From Actinoplanes ianthinogenes (GTDB lineage Bacteria; Actinomycetota; Actinomycetes; Mycobacteriales; Micromonosporaceae): 64,000 bases of DNA. The first letter of the stretch is position 1. The number at the start of each line of letters is the position of its first letter. The stretch spans positions 1,054,001 through 1,118,000 of the forward strand of contig NZ_AP023356.1 of NCBI RefSeq assembly GCF_018324205.1, in the 5' to 3' direction. This document shows, piece after piece, positions 33,589-43,403 of the stretch. The position numbers and the translations under genes are program-made. Below the pieces are notes generated by a model. The model made no database searches. It saw nothing but the letters and a program-made list of their open reading frames with translations, and was not told the DNA's origin.

Positions 33589-34184
33589 AGGGTCGGCCGG
33601 CCGACCAGCGACGCGACGACCCGGGAGAACTCCTCCAGACGGGCGATCTGCCCGGGTCCGCCGTCGTCGAGGGTCTTGCCGAACCGCAGGGCGTCGTGGC
33701 GCATCGGCGCCCGCCCCTCCTCCTCGGCCAGCCCGGGCGGCGGCACCGCGTCGTCGACCGAGCTGAGCAGCAGGTAGACGTCGATGCTGTCGACCCGGGC
33801 CTGCCCGGTGGAGGTCCGGGTGAGCCGCCGCCGGCAGCCCACCTCGGTGATCGTGGAGAGCGGCACCACCCGCAGCGACGAGGTCATCGAGCCGGCCGGG
33901 CCGTCGCCGGGCGCCACGTCCTCGCCGTGCCAGAGCACCAGGCGGCTGCCGTCGCAGACGACGACCTCCTGCCAGACGCCGTTCACCTCGTTGACGAAAC
34001 GCTCCAGGGTGAAGCAGAGCACCGAGGCGCCGCGGAGCACGCCGAACAGCGCCTCCAGGGCCACCTCGGGGTCACGCAGGTAGGCGCGGGCCGCCGAGTC
34101 CAGGTCCGGGTAGGGCGACCAGTCCGGGAACACCGCCGGCATCTCGTTGCTGCCGCCGAACGGCGGAGAACTCATCGCGCCCAC
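33585..34184 (-). CDS. Conserved hypothetical protein (199 residues)
   Basis: A soluble, mixed alpha/beta protein with no signal peptide or membrane helix. Recognisable stretches are ALEALFGVLRGASVLCFTLERFVNEVNGVWQEVV (broken by variable sites) and STITEVGCRRRLTRTSTGQARVDSIDVYLLLS. I do not know its function. It lies between ferredoxin and trmI, overlapping the convergent ferredoxin stop by 4 bp. An ATG four codons in (MSSPPFGG) is an alternative start. Confidence 0.8.
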   Translation of the reverse strand: MGAMSSPPFGGSNEMPAVFPDWSPYPDLDSAARAYLRDPEVALEALFGVLRGASVLCFTLERFVNEVNGVWQEVVVCDGSRLVLWHGEDVAPGDGPAGSMTSSLRVVPLSTITEVGCRRRLTRTSTGQARVDSIDVYLLLSSVDDAVPPPGLAEEEGRAPMRHDALRFGKTLDDGGPGQIARLEEFSRVVASLVGRPTL

Positions 34185-34238
34185 TCCTTGTCCTCCTATC
34201 GACGCCCTACCGGAAACTACCGGACTCGACGGGCTCGG

Positions 34239-36355
<2,117 letters not shown>

Positions 36356-36470
36356 GCGCTTGATGCTACGGACCAACCCGATTCCTTGCGGATCACCGGC
36401 CGCCCGCGTGATCCACACGGCAGGCGGTGTCGTGCGGATTTCGTCGTACCTCTGCCCTAGCCTGGCTGGC

Positions 36471-37946
36471 ATGACGGCACAGACGGTGTTCCCGCCCCCG
36501 CAGCCCCGCCCTGGCGGTCCGGCCTCCCCCGCGACGTCCGCCGGCCGTCCGGGCCTGGCCGACCGGCCGTCCGGTCCGTCACTGTCCCCGTCGCGCGCGG
36601 CCGACTTCAAGACCTGTCCGCTGCTGTTCCGCTTCCGCACCATCGACAAGCTGCCCGAGCAGCCCTCCGCCGACCAGGTCCGCGGCACCCTGGTGCACGC
36701 CGTGCTGGAGCGCCTGTTCGACCTGCCCGCCGCCGAGCGCACTCCGGAGGCCGCGGCCGCCCTGGTCACCCCGGAGTGGGAGCGCCTGGTCAGCCACGAG
36801 CCGGCCCTGGCCTCCCTGTTCGCCGCCGACCCCGGACCGCGCTCCCCCACGCCCGCCGCTTCCGGTCCGCTTTCCCCAGGGCCAGCCATTTTCGGTACGC
36901 CCTCAGCGCCGCCCGCCACACCCGGCGTCGCCACCCCGGCCCCTTCCGACGCCGCGCCCATCTCGCCGGAGTCCACGCCGTCCGCCTCCAGCCCGGCCCC
37001 TTCCGGCACCGCCTCCGACGCCCCCACCCCCGCACTCGCCTCGCCGGAGTCCACGCCGTCCGCCTCCGGCCCGGCCCCTTCCGACACCGCGACCGGCGCC
37101 CCCGCACTCGCCTCGCCGGAGTCCACGTCGTCCGCCTCCGGCCCGGCACTCTCCGACGCCGCGCCCGCGGCCGCGGTCCCCTCCGGCACCACGACCGCTG
37201 GCCCGGCACCCGCAACCGGGGCCTCCTCCGGCGCGGCCGGTGTGGGACACGCCACTGACGCTGTCCGGGATCCGGCGGCGGTGGCCGCGGAGGCCGACGC
37301 GATGGGCCAGATCGCCCTGATCGACGCCCCGGCCGGCGCCGCCGAGGCCGCCCGGCTGGCCGCCTTCCTGGGCAGCGCCCGCGACCTGCTCGGTGGTTAC
37401 TTCGCGGTCGAGGACCCGCAGCGCCTGGAGCCCGCCGAGCGGGAGACCCTGATCTCCACGATGATCGACGACGAGCTGCTGATCCGCGGCTACATCGACC
37501 GTCTCGACGTCTCCCCGGCCGGCGACCTGCGCGTCGTCGACTACAAGACCGGCGGCGCCCCGCGCGAGGCCTTCGAGGGCCGCGCCCTGTTCCAGCTGAA
37601 GTTCTACGCCCTGGTCCTCTGGCGCACCCGCGGCGTCGTCCCCCGCGTCCTGCGCCTGCTCTATCTGAAAGACGCCGAGGTCCTCGACTACAGCCCGGAG
37701 GCCGCCGAGCTGGAGCGCTTCGAGCGCACCCTGGTCGCCCTCTCCCAGGCCGTCGAGCGAGCCAAGCGCGACCGCGAGTTCCGCCCGAAGCCGAGCCGCC
37801 TCTGCGGCTGGTGCAACCACCAGGCCCTCTGCCCCGAGTTCGGCGGCACCCCACCCCCGTTCCCGGAGTCCCCGGCCGCCGGCCTGCCCGCCGACTCCGA
37901 GCCCGACCGCCTGGCCACCACCCACCAGGACGACCTCGTTGCCTGA
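36471..37946 (+). CDS. RecB-family exonuclease with large low-complexity insert
   Basis: A 491-residue PD-(D/E)xK nuclease. The N-terminus has SPSRAADFKTCPLLFRFRTID and the C-terminus GDLRVVDYKTGGAPREAFEGRALFQLKFYAL. The final CGWCNHQALCPEF, with the early Cys, supplies an Fe-S cluster of the AddB/RecB type. Residues about 118-272 are a Pro/Ala/Ser-rich insert not expected in the family, built from near-repeats of SPESTPSASGPAPS at DNA positions 36963, 37041 and 37113. It ends before the AAAVAAEADAMG helix, where the nuclease resumes. It is divergent from the M50 gene. Confidence 0.9.
   Translation: MTAQTVFPPPQPRPGGPASPATSAGRPGLADRPSGPSLSPSRAADFKTCPLLFRFRTIDKLPEQPSADQVRGTLVHAVLERLFDLPAAERTPEAAAALVTPEWERLVSHEPALASLFAADPGPRSPTPAASGPLSPGPAIFGTPSAPPATPGVATPAPSDAAPISPESTPSASSPAPSGTASDAPTPALASPESTPSASGPAPSDTATGAPALASPESTSSASGPALSDAAPAAAVPSGTTTAGPAPATGASSGAAGVGHATDAVRDPAAVAAEADAMGQIALIDAPAGAAEAARLAAFLGSARDLLGGYFAVEDPQRLEPAERETLISTMIDDELLIRGYIDRLDVSPAGDLRVVDYKTGGAPREAFEGRALFQLKFYALVLWRTRGVVPRVLRLLYLKDAEVLDYSPEAAELERFERTLVALSQAVERAKRDREFRPKPSRLCGWCNHQALCPEFGGTPPPFPESPAAGLPADSEPDRLATTHQDDLVA
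36963..37170 (+). repeat. Intragenic 72-78-bp repeats in the recB-like insert
   Basis: TCGCCGGAGTCCACGCCGTC recurs at 36963 and 37041, and in variant form at 37113, so the spacing is 78 and then 72 bp. All are in frame, encoding SPEST(P/S)SAS-like units. The pattern indicates in-frame slippage or expansion within the coding sequence. Confidence 0.85.
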
Positions 37947-38047
37947 CCACCCCTCCAGTCCGACGCCCACCTGGCCGCCACCGGGCCGGTCCATCCGGCA
38001 CATCGGCCCGCCTCCCGGACACGCCCGCGGCGAGGGCGGTGCCTGAC

Positions 38048-38734
38048 GTGGTGAAACCGATCCGGTTGCTGCTCGCCGACGCCTCGGCCCTGCAACGATC
38101 CGGGCTGCGCGCGGTCCTCGCCGAGGCGGGCACCCACGGCGGTCCCGAGCTCGTCGTCGCGGGCGAGACCGGCGACGGCGCCGAAGCCGTCGCGCTGGCC
38201 CGGCGCCTGCTGCCGGATGTGCTGGTCACCGACGCGGCCCTGCCCAGGATGGACGGCGCCGCGGTGGCCCGCGCGGTCGTCGCGGCACGGTTGCCGGTCC
38301 GGGTGCTGATCCTCACCGCGCACGACAGCGACGAGCAGCTGGTCGCGACGATCGGCGCGGGCGCCACCGGCTACCTGTGCAAGGACGCCCCCCAGGAGGA
38401 ACTCTTCACCGCGATCCGAGCCGTCGCCGCCGGCGGCGCCGTGATCACCCCGCGGGTGCTGGCCCGGGTGCTCCCCCGCTTCGCCGCCGCACTGCCCGCC
38501 TCGGACAGCAGACCGGTCCCCACCGACCTGCGCGCCCTGACCGGCCGCGAACGCGAGGTGCTGATCCACGTGGCCCGCGGCCACACCAACGCCGAGATCG
38601 CCGAGGCCCTCCAGGTCAGCGAGACCACGGTCAAAACCCACGTCGGCCACATGCTCGCCAAGCTCCGCCTCCGCGACCGCACCCAGGCGGTTGTCCTCGC
38701 CTACGAGATCGGCCTGGTCAAACCCGGCACCTGA
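38048..38734 (+). CDS. LuxR/NarL-family response regulator (orphan)
   Basis: A 228-residue two-domain regulator. The receiver domain has the phospho-acceptor Asp62 in VLVTDAALPRMDG, Thr/Ser in ILTAHDS and Lys in LCKDAP. Only one acidic residue (LLADAS) is seen where NarL has two. The C-terminus is a LuxR HTH (LTGREREVLIHVARGHTNAEIAEALQVSETTVKTHVGHML split across 165-210). No kinase gene is adjacent. The start is GTG 38048 or 38051. Its final codons are repeated downstream in a 104-bp tandem array. Confidence 0.88.
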   Translation: MVKPIRLLLADASALQRSGLRAVLAEAGTHGGPELVVAGETGDGAEAVALARRLLPDVLVTDAALPRMDGAAVARAVVAARLPVRVLILTAHDSDEQLVATIGAGATGYLCKDAPQEELFTAIRAVAAGGAVITPRVLARVLPRFAAALPASDSRPVPTDLRALTGREREVLIHVARGHTNAEIAEALQVSETTVKTHVGHMLAKLRLRDRTQAVVLAYEIGLVKPGT

Positions 38735-39175
38735 CCACCCCACCGCGCCCCACAACCGACGCGACAGCCCTGACCCATTCCCCACCCGAACCGACGACCG
38801 TCCCCACCTGCGAGAACGGCCAGGTCAACCGCACCTGACCACCCCACCACGCCCCACAGCCGACCCGACAACCCTGACCCATTCCCCACCCGAACCGACG
38901 ACCGTCCCCACCTGCGAGAACGGCCAGGTCAACCGCACCTGACCACCCCACCACGCCCCACAGCCGACCCGACAACCCTGACCCATTCCCCACCCGAACC
39001 GACGACCGTCCCCACCTGCGAGAACGGCCAGGTCAACCGCACCTGACCACCCCACCACGCCCCACAGCCGACCCGACAACCCTGACCCATTCCCCACCCG
39101 AACCGGCGACTGTCCCCACCAACAACGGCCGGTCGACCGCACCTGACCACCCCACCACGCCCCACAACCCGGACC
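38727..39175. repeat. 104-bp tandem array seeded from the response-regulator 3' end
   Basis: GCACCTGACCACCCCACC, containing the gene's stop codon, occurs at 38727 and recurs at 38831, 38935, 39039 and 39139 (104, 104, 104 and 100 bp). The unit also contains CCTGCGAGAACGGCCAGGTC, which matches the coding CCTACGAGATCGGCCTGGTC before the stop. The array therefore looks derived from the end of the gene plus its 3' flank. Frames through it are shadows. Confidence 0.9.
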
Positions 39176-39360
39176 CATTCCGCATCCGAACCCCGGCGCA
39201 AGCCAACCCGCCGGCCGGGCCCGGCCCCTCCCCGGATAGGCCCACCGTCAACGGCAACATCACGGCCACCGCCGGCCGCCTGGCCGCCTCACAAGCTGCG
39301 GTGTGGTCGCCCGGCGGGTCACCGCTACCGACCAAGGCATCACGCCATGGGGTGTCGTTG
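39176..39360. other. Non-coding stretch between tandem arrays
   Basis: About 185 bp of GC-rich DNA with no start having a binding site and no clear repeat match. I see nothing in it beyond a short link between two arrays. Confidence 0.5.
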
Positions 39361-39930
39361 GCCGCTGGTCAGAGCGTGAACGGCAGTGACAGCAATGGCT
39401 TCGCGAGGCCCTTGCCGGCGACAGACCCGACGAGAAGGCTCCGGCACCGACCCGGACACCACGCCGCTGGACGCCATGGGCCTGCTGGCCAAAGGCGTGA
39501 ACGGCGATGAAGAAATAACGGCGGGGTCGCACACCGGCGACAGACCCGACCAGGCGCCCCCAGCAGCACCGGAACCCACCCCGGACCCCACCAACGGCCC
39601 CCACCGACCCACTGGTCACAGCCGCGAACGGCAATAAACGAAACGACGGCCAGGTCACACACCGGCGACAAGCCCAACCCGGCGCCCCCAGCAGCACCGG
39701 AACCCACCCCGGACCCCACCAACGGCCCCCACCGACCCACTGGTCACAGCCGCGAACGGCAATAAAGGGAACGGCGGCCAGGTCACACACCGGCGACAGA
39801 CCCGACCAGGCGGCCCCCAGCATCACCGGAGTTCAGACGGACCCCACGGCCGCCACCGACCCGCTGGTCAAGGGCGTGAACGGCGGTGACGGAAATGGCC
39901 CAGCGACAGGTAGGACGAGGCGGCTCCGGT
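39360..39930. repeat. ~128-bp degenerate tandem array, five copies
   Basis: The anchor CTGGTCA(A/C)(G/A)GGCGTGAACGGC and its variants occur at 39365, 39485, 39612, 39740 and 39863 (spacings 120, 127, 128, 123). The two middle units are nearly identical over CACCGGCGACA...GGAACCCACCCC. The outer units are degenerate. No protein frame is convincing. It lies in the convergent zone between the response regulator and the DUF4097 gene. Confidence 0.85.
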
Positions 39931-39960
39931 TGGGATTCGCGCGCCGGCGGGTGGGACGGG

Positions 39961-40010
39961 CAACAGCGTCCAGCACCAGCCGGCCACGCGGCTGGTGCTG
40001 GACGCTGTTG
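39961..40010. terminator. Perfect 22-bp inverted repeat
   Basis: Arms 39961-39982 and 39989-40010 are exact reverse complements (outer CAACAGCGTCC / GGACGCTGTTG) with a 6-nt GCCACG loop. It is 154 bp beyond the DUF4097 stop, so a distal terminator is possible. Its perfection over 22 bp could equally mark a mobile-element remnant or recombination product. Confidence 0.75.
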
Positions 40011-40163
40011 GTCAGGTTGGGCGGCCGCCGTCCGCCGGGACGCGCGGCGGCGGGCGGGCCGGGAACCGCCGGGGCGTACCCGGCAGCGGGAACGCGGGTG
40101 CGGCGCAGGGCAGGAACGGGCGCGAGAGGCTGGGCAACAGGTGACGAGCGGCCAGAACGGACA

Positions 40164-40979
40164 TCAGGCGGCGATCCGGTCGGTGGCGCGGTGGATGCGG
40201 ATGTCACCGCTGGCCGTGCGGACCCGCAGATCGAGGCCGGGACCCGTCGACGGCGGCGCCTCCGCGCCGTGCGAGGCCAGATCCGTGACGCTGTGCCCGC
40301 CGACGCTGTTCAGGTCGAGCCAGACGCCGGTGCCCGGGGCGACGCCGACCGTGACGTCACCGGAGGCCGTACGGATGCGGGCCTTGCCCTGCGACAGCAA
40401 ACCGACCGTGACCCGTCCGCTGGCCGTGCCCGCGTTCAGCGAACCGCCCCCGCTGCCGACCTCGATGTCCCCACTTGCCGTGCTCACCGTGACGTCACCC
40501 GTGACGTCACCGACGTTGATCCGGCCGGACGCCGTCTTCAGCGACGCCGAGCCGCCCACCCGGCCGACCGACAGGTCGCCGCTGGCGCCGGTCATCCGCA
40601 CGTTGCCGGCGAGCTCGGCGATGTGAGCGTCGGCGGAGGCCAGCCGCAGGCTGACATCCCGGTAGCTGCCGGTGGCCCGCACGTCGGCCGCGGCGCTCTC
40701 CCCGGTCAGCGTGCTGCCGGCCGGAACCTGGATGCTGATCCGCAGGGCCGGGGTGCGGCGCCACCGCCAGCGCTCCGCGTGCGGGACGGTGACCGACAGG
40801 GTGTCGCCGTCCAGGACGACCCGGGTGTTCTCGGCGGCCTGCTGGGATGCCGGGCTGTCGGTGAACGGCACGACCTCGACCCGGACGGTCTCGTGGTCTC
40901 CCGCGTCGATCTCCACGCTGCCGGCCATGGCTCGCAACGCGACGGTGACGGGCTGGAGATGATCGAACTCATACATCAT
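40164..40979 (-). CDS. DUF4097 beta-strand-repeat protein
   Basis: A 271-residue protein with a globular start (MMYEFDHLQPVTVALRAMAGSVEI) followed by a right-handed beta-helix of repeated (L/V)xTASGDI units at about 130-260. Repeats such as KTASGRINVGDVTGDVTVSTA mark the DUF4097/DUF4098 adhesin-like family. No signal peptide is present, so it is cytoplasmic. It starts 21 bp after a small RHH protein gene, and this pair recurs in actinobacteria. Its biochemical role is unknown to me. Confidence 0.87.
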   Translation of the reverse strand: MMYEFDHLQPVTVALRAMAGSVEIDAGDHETVRVEVVPFTDSPASQQAAENTRVVLDGDTLSVTVPHAERWRWRRTPALRISIQVPAGSTLTGESAAADVRATGSYRDVSLRLASADAHIAELAGNVRMTGASGDLSVGRVGGSASLKTASGRINVGDVTGDVTVSTASGDIEVGSGGGSLNAGTASGRVTVGLLSQGKARIRTASGDVTVGVAPGTGVWLDLNSVGGHSVTDLASHGAEAPPSTGPGLDLRVRTASGDIRIHRATDRIAA

Positions 40980-41000
40980 GAGATTTCTCCTCAGAACGGA

Positions 41001-41501
41001 TCAGGCTTGGAAGTAGCCGGTGACGCGCTTCGCAGACATCGCTCCGCCGAACGCGGGCGGTGGCGCACTCCCCGGCCGCTGATTGACCGCTGTCGAGACC
41101 GCCCGCACCAGCCAGGCGTTGACCGAGACGCCCTCCGCCGCGGCGGTCTGCTCGACCTGCGTCTTGAGGGCCTCCGGCATCCGCAGCGTCAGCCGGGCCA
41201 GGTCTCCCCCGTCGACCGGCGCGACCGGCGGCGGGACGGCCACCGACGGCTCCGCGGCGGCGAGCTGGGTCACCACCAGGTCGGCTTCCCGGCCTCGCAG
41301 GCGCACTTCCACGGTGGCGTCGGTGAGCCGGGTGGTGATCTCCGCGGCGGCGTCGGAGAGCGCTTCGAGCAGCGCCAGCCGCGCGGACGGTTCCAGTGAG
41401 TTGCTCAAGAGCTCCGCGGCGCGGGCGGTGTCCGGGCCGCCCGGCGCGGCCACGGCCGCGAGGTCGGAGCGCAACCCTTCGAGGTACGGCGTCAGGTCCA
41501 T
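41001..41501 (-). CDS. HicB/RHH-type regulator paired with DUF4097
   Basis: A 166-residue protein with a helical N-terminus and a C-terminal ribbon-helix-helix-like segment (LARLTLRMPEALKTQVEQTAAAEGVSVNAWLVRAVSTAVNQ split across residues 105-145). Annotations of relatives often read HicB-family antitoxin, but no HicA toxin is next to it. It is better seen as the operon's DNA-binding autoregulator. Three TGACGTCA-like palindromes lie directly upstream (41512-41552). Translation of the DUF4097 gene follows after 21 bp. Confidence 0.82.
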   Translation of the reverse strand: MDLTPYLEGLRSDLAAVAAPGGPDTARAAELLSNSLEPSARLALLEALSDAAAEITTRLTDATVEVRLRGREADLVVTQLAAAEPSVAVPPPVAPVDGGDLARLTLRMPEALKTQVEQTAAAEGVSVNAWLVRAVSTAVNQRPGSAPPPAFGGAMSAKRVTGYFQA

Positions 41502-41511
41502 GACTCCATCA

Positions 41512-41552
41512 TGACGTCACCAATGACGTCACGCAAGCCCCTCCTGATGTCA
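41512..41552. promoter_or_regulatory. Triple TGACGTCA-type operator upstream of the RHH gene
   Basis: Exact palindromes TGACGTCA lie at 41512-41519 and 41524-41531 (12 bp apart). A related TGATGTCA is at 41545-41552. They sit within 55 bp upstream of the RHH start. RHH proteins bind tandem short palindromes cooperatively, which makes this a good autoregulatory site. Confidence 0.65.
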
Positions 41553-41594
41553 CGTAACCGTCATCGAGCGTCAGCGCAGTAGAGGCGCAGCCAA

Positions 41595-41620
41595 AAGGGC
41601 GCACCCACGGGCGCGCCCTT
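41595..41620 (-). terminator. Terminator after the HAD phosphatase gene
   Basis: AAGGGCGC (41595-41602) and GCGCCCTT (41613-41620). In the minus direction the stem is followed by TT(TT)GG, the only hairpin in the window with a short T-run. It starts 22 bp past the HAD stop. Confidence 0.7.
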
Positions 41621-41642
41621 CGTCGTACCGAAATCGGGGTTG

Positions 41643-42275
41643 TCAGCGCAAAGCGGCCAGAAACTCCAGGTCCACCCCGGACAGCGACGATCTGAGGTGG
41701 ATGCCGTCAGTTGACGGCAGAGTGACGTCAGAGGGCACCGCGAGGACCGTCGCGCCGGCCGCCACCGCGCTCGCCACGCCGCTCGGCGAGTCCTCGATCG
41801 CGACACAGGCGCCGATCGGCACGCCGAGCAGGCCGGCCGCGGTCAGGTAGGGCTCGGGGTCCGGTTTCGGCCGGGCCACCTCGTCACCGCAGATCAGCAC
41901 GTCGAAGTTCTCCGCGCCGAGGGTCTTGAGCGCGACCTCGGCGAGCCGCCGCTCGGTCGAGGTGACCAGCGCCGTGGGCACGCCGGCGGCGCGCACCTCG
42001 TGCAGCAGCTCCCGTGCGCCCGGCCGCCAGTCCAGGCCGTCGGCGAACAGCTCGGCGACCCGGTCGGTGAGCCAGGCGACGTCAGACCGGTAGGGCCGGT
42101 CCGGCTGGCCCATGTCCTCGCGGAAGATCGCCATGCTGACCGGCATGCTGGTGCCGACCATGGCCAGACGGGCCCGGGTGGACAGCTGCCCGCCGGCGCG
42201 GATCGCGAGGTCCTCGAGCGCGGTGCCCCAGAGTTTCTCGCTGTCGACCAGCGTTCCGTCCATGTCAAAAAGCAC
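41643..42275 (-). CDS. HAD-family phosphatase (beta-phosphoglucomutase-like)
   Basis: A 210-residue HAD hydrolase with canonical motif I LFDMDGTLVDSEKLWG, a small helical cap, motif II LVTSTERR and motif III/IV RPKPDPEPYLTA...AIEDSPSGVASA. These enzymes dephosphorylate sugar phosphates or riboflavin/nucleotide intermediates; the substrate is not evident. The GTG at 42275 starts the HAD core exactly, but upstream codons LLSATPPAAV are in frame and a GGGGAG lies before an ATT/CTG start, so the true N-terminus may be about ten residues longer. Confidence 0.87.
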   Translation of the reverse strand: MLFDMDGTLVDSEKLWGTALEDLAIRAGGQLSTRARLAMVGTSMPVSMAIFREDMGQPDRPYRSDVAWLTDRVAELFADGLDWRPGARELLHEVRAAGVPTALVTSTERRLAEVALKTLGAENFDVLICGDEVARPKPDPEPYLTAAGLLGVPIGACVAIEDSPSGVASAVAAGATVLAVPSDVTLPSTDGIHLRSSLSGVDLEFLAALR

Positions 42276-42372
42276 CGCGGCGGGTGGTGTCGCGCTCAGC
42301 AGAATCTCCCCGTTTCACAGTCGGCGAGCGCCCATTCTGCGTCGCCGCCGTGCCCCGGGCCGACCCGATGTC

Positions 42373-43074
42373 TCACAGGTCACAGGACTTCAGCCCGTCC
42401 CGGTATCCGTTGGCGAACGCGTTGATCCGCATCTCCGGCGAGCCGTGCGATCCCTCGGCGAACCACGGCTGCCCCGGCGCGTCACCGACCGATTTCAGGC
42501 CCTCGGCCAGCTCGTCGGTGTCACCCTTGTCCAGCCGCAGCTGGCCGGCGCGCGCCTGGTCGCCGATGAAGGCCCCGGCCATGCAGTCGGCCTGGAGCTC
42601 CTGCTGGATGGTGAACTCCTTCTGGATGCCGAGCCGCGCCTGGATGCCGTGCGCGTACTCGTGGCCGAGCAGGTAGTACAGGAACGCGTCGCCGATCTGC
42701 TGGAACACCCCGAAGGCCCAGTTCACGTCGTAGGCGATGAAGTCGCCGCGGGAGCAGTAGGCGGCGTTGTTCAACGGCAGCGGGTCGCCGCCGCAGGACG
42801 CCTCGCCCTCCTCCTCGTACGGAATCAGCTCGCGGACCGGCTCGAACTGGTTGCCGGACCGCTTGAACACCCGCGACCAGTACTGCTCGGCGACCTGCTG
42901 GGCGGCCTTGATGTCGGAGGCGAACTCCTCGGGCGTGTCGGTGCCCTCCAGCTCGCTGGACCCGGTGGCGCGCGGGGTGGCCCGGGTGGTCACCGGATCG
43001 TCGTCGGCCGGAGGCAGTGCCCCACAGCCCACGAGCAGCAGCAACACCAGGACAGAGGCGATCCGAGCGGACAT
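42373..43074 (-). CDS. Lipoprotein neutral zinc metallopeptidase (YpfJ-like)
   Basis: A 233-residue lipoprotein. The signal peptide ends in a lipobox LVGC with Cys17 as lipidated residue. A Thr/Ser-rich linker leads to a YpfJ-type domain with HEYAH (138-142) and the downstream ligand Glu in QQELQADCMAG. Additional Cys (GEASCGG, AYCSRG, KSCDL) may form a disulfide. It would cleave proteins at the outer face of the membrane. The ATG at 43074 follows GGAGGACGC. It is divergent from the ABC exporter. Confidence 0.9.
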   Translation of the reverse strand: MSARIASVLVLLLLVGCGALPPADDDPVTTRATPRATGSSELEGTDTPEEFASDIKAAQQVAEQYWSRVFKRSGNQFEPVRELIPYEEEGEASCGGDPLPLNNAAYCSRGDFIAYDVNWAFGVFQQIGDAFLYYLLGHEYAHGIQARLGIQKEFTIQQELQADCMAGAFIGDQARAGQLRLDKGDTDELAEGLKSVGDAPGQPWFAEGSHGSPEMRINAFANGYRDGLKSCDL

Positions 43075-43403
43075 GCGTCCTCCTGCGAGCCGGGTACTCC
43101 ACCGTAGACGCAGGTGCCCAGCGACCGCCGTCACCAAAACGTCACGACGTCCGCCGATCCGGGGCCGGCCGCCGTACCGGAAATCGCCCGGACCGCGAGC
43201 CGGAGCGGACCGCGAGCCGATCGCGGACATCGCTATCACTCAGGGGCAACCCTGACTCCGCCTAAGTGGGCTCCCCCAGCGAAATCTCAGCGTCGGGCTA
43301 CTCCACACGGCGGACGCCCGGCGGCGGATCCGCCGAGAGACTGAGCGGGCCGGCCGGGGCAACCGTGCCCCGGCCGGACCAAGACTGCAGGGGGAGAACG
43401 ACG
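43075..43403. other. Intergenic region with a repeat element and a palindrome
   Basis: About 330 bp between divergent genes. It holds, in reverse orientation, a relative of the element at 23978 (CCGTACCGGAAAT at 43172, with GGACCGCGAGCC twice), and a palindrome at 43240-43255 listed below. I see no further gene. Confidence 0.6.
43240..43255 (+). promoter_or_regulatory. TCAGGG-N4-CCCTGA palindrome before the ABC exporter
   Basis: TCAGGGGCAACCCTGA is a perfect inverted repeat of 6-bp arms, 149 bp upstream of the ATPase GTG. It has the size of an operator for a response regulator or similar dimer. No regulator gene is adjacent, so the factor would be encoded elsewhere. Confidence 0.55.

Noticed and set aside
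38701..39335. Several overlapping small minus-strand frames in the 104-bp array
   Set aside because: They repeat the same translated unit and exist only because of the array.
40353..40510. TGACGTCA sites inside the DUF4097 gene as extra operators
   Set aside because: They coincide with the repeated codons for VTGDVT-like beta strands and are explained by the coding repeats.
41001..41501. HicAB toxin-antitoxin module
   Set aside because: Only the HicB/RHH-like part is present. No HicA-type toxin is adjacent, and the partner is a DUF4097 protein.
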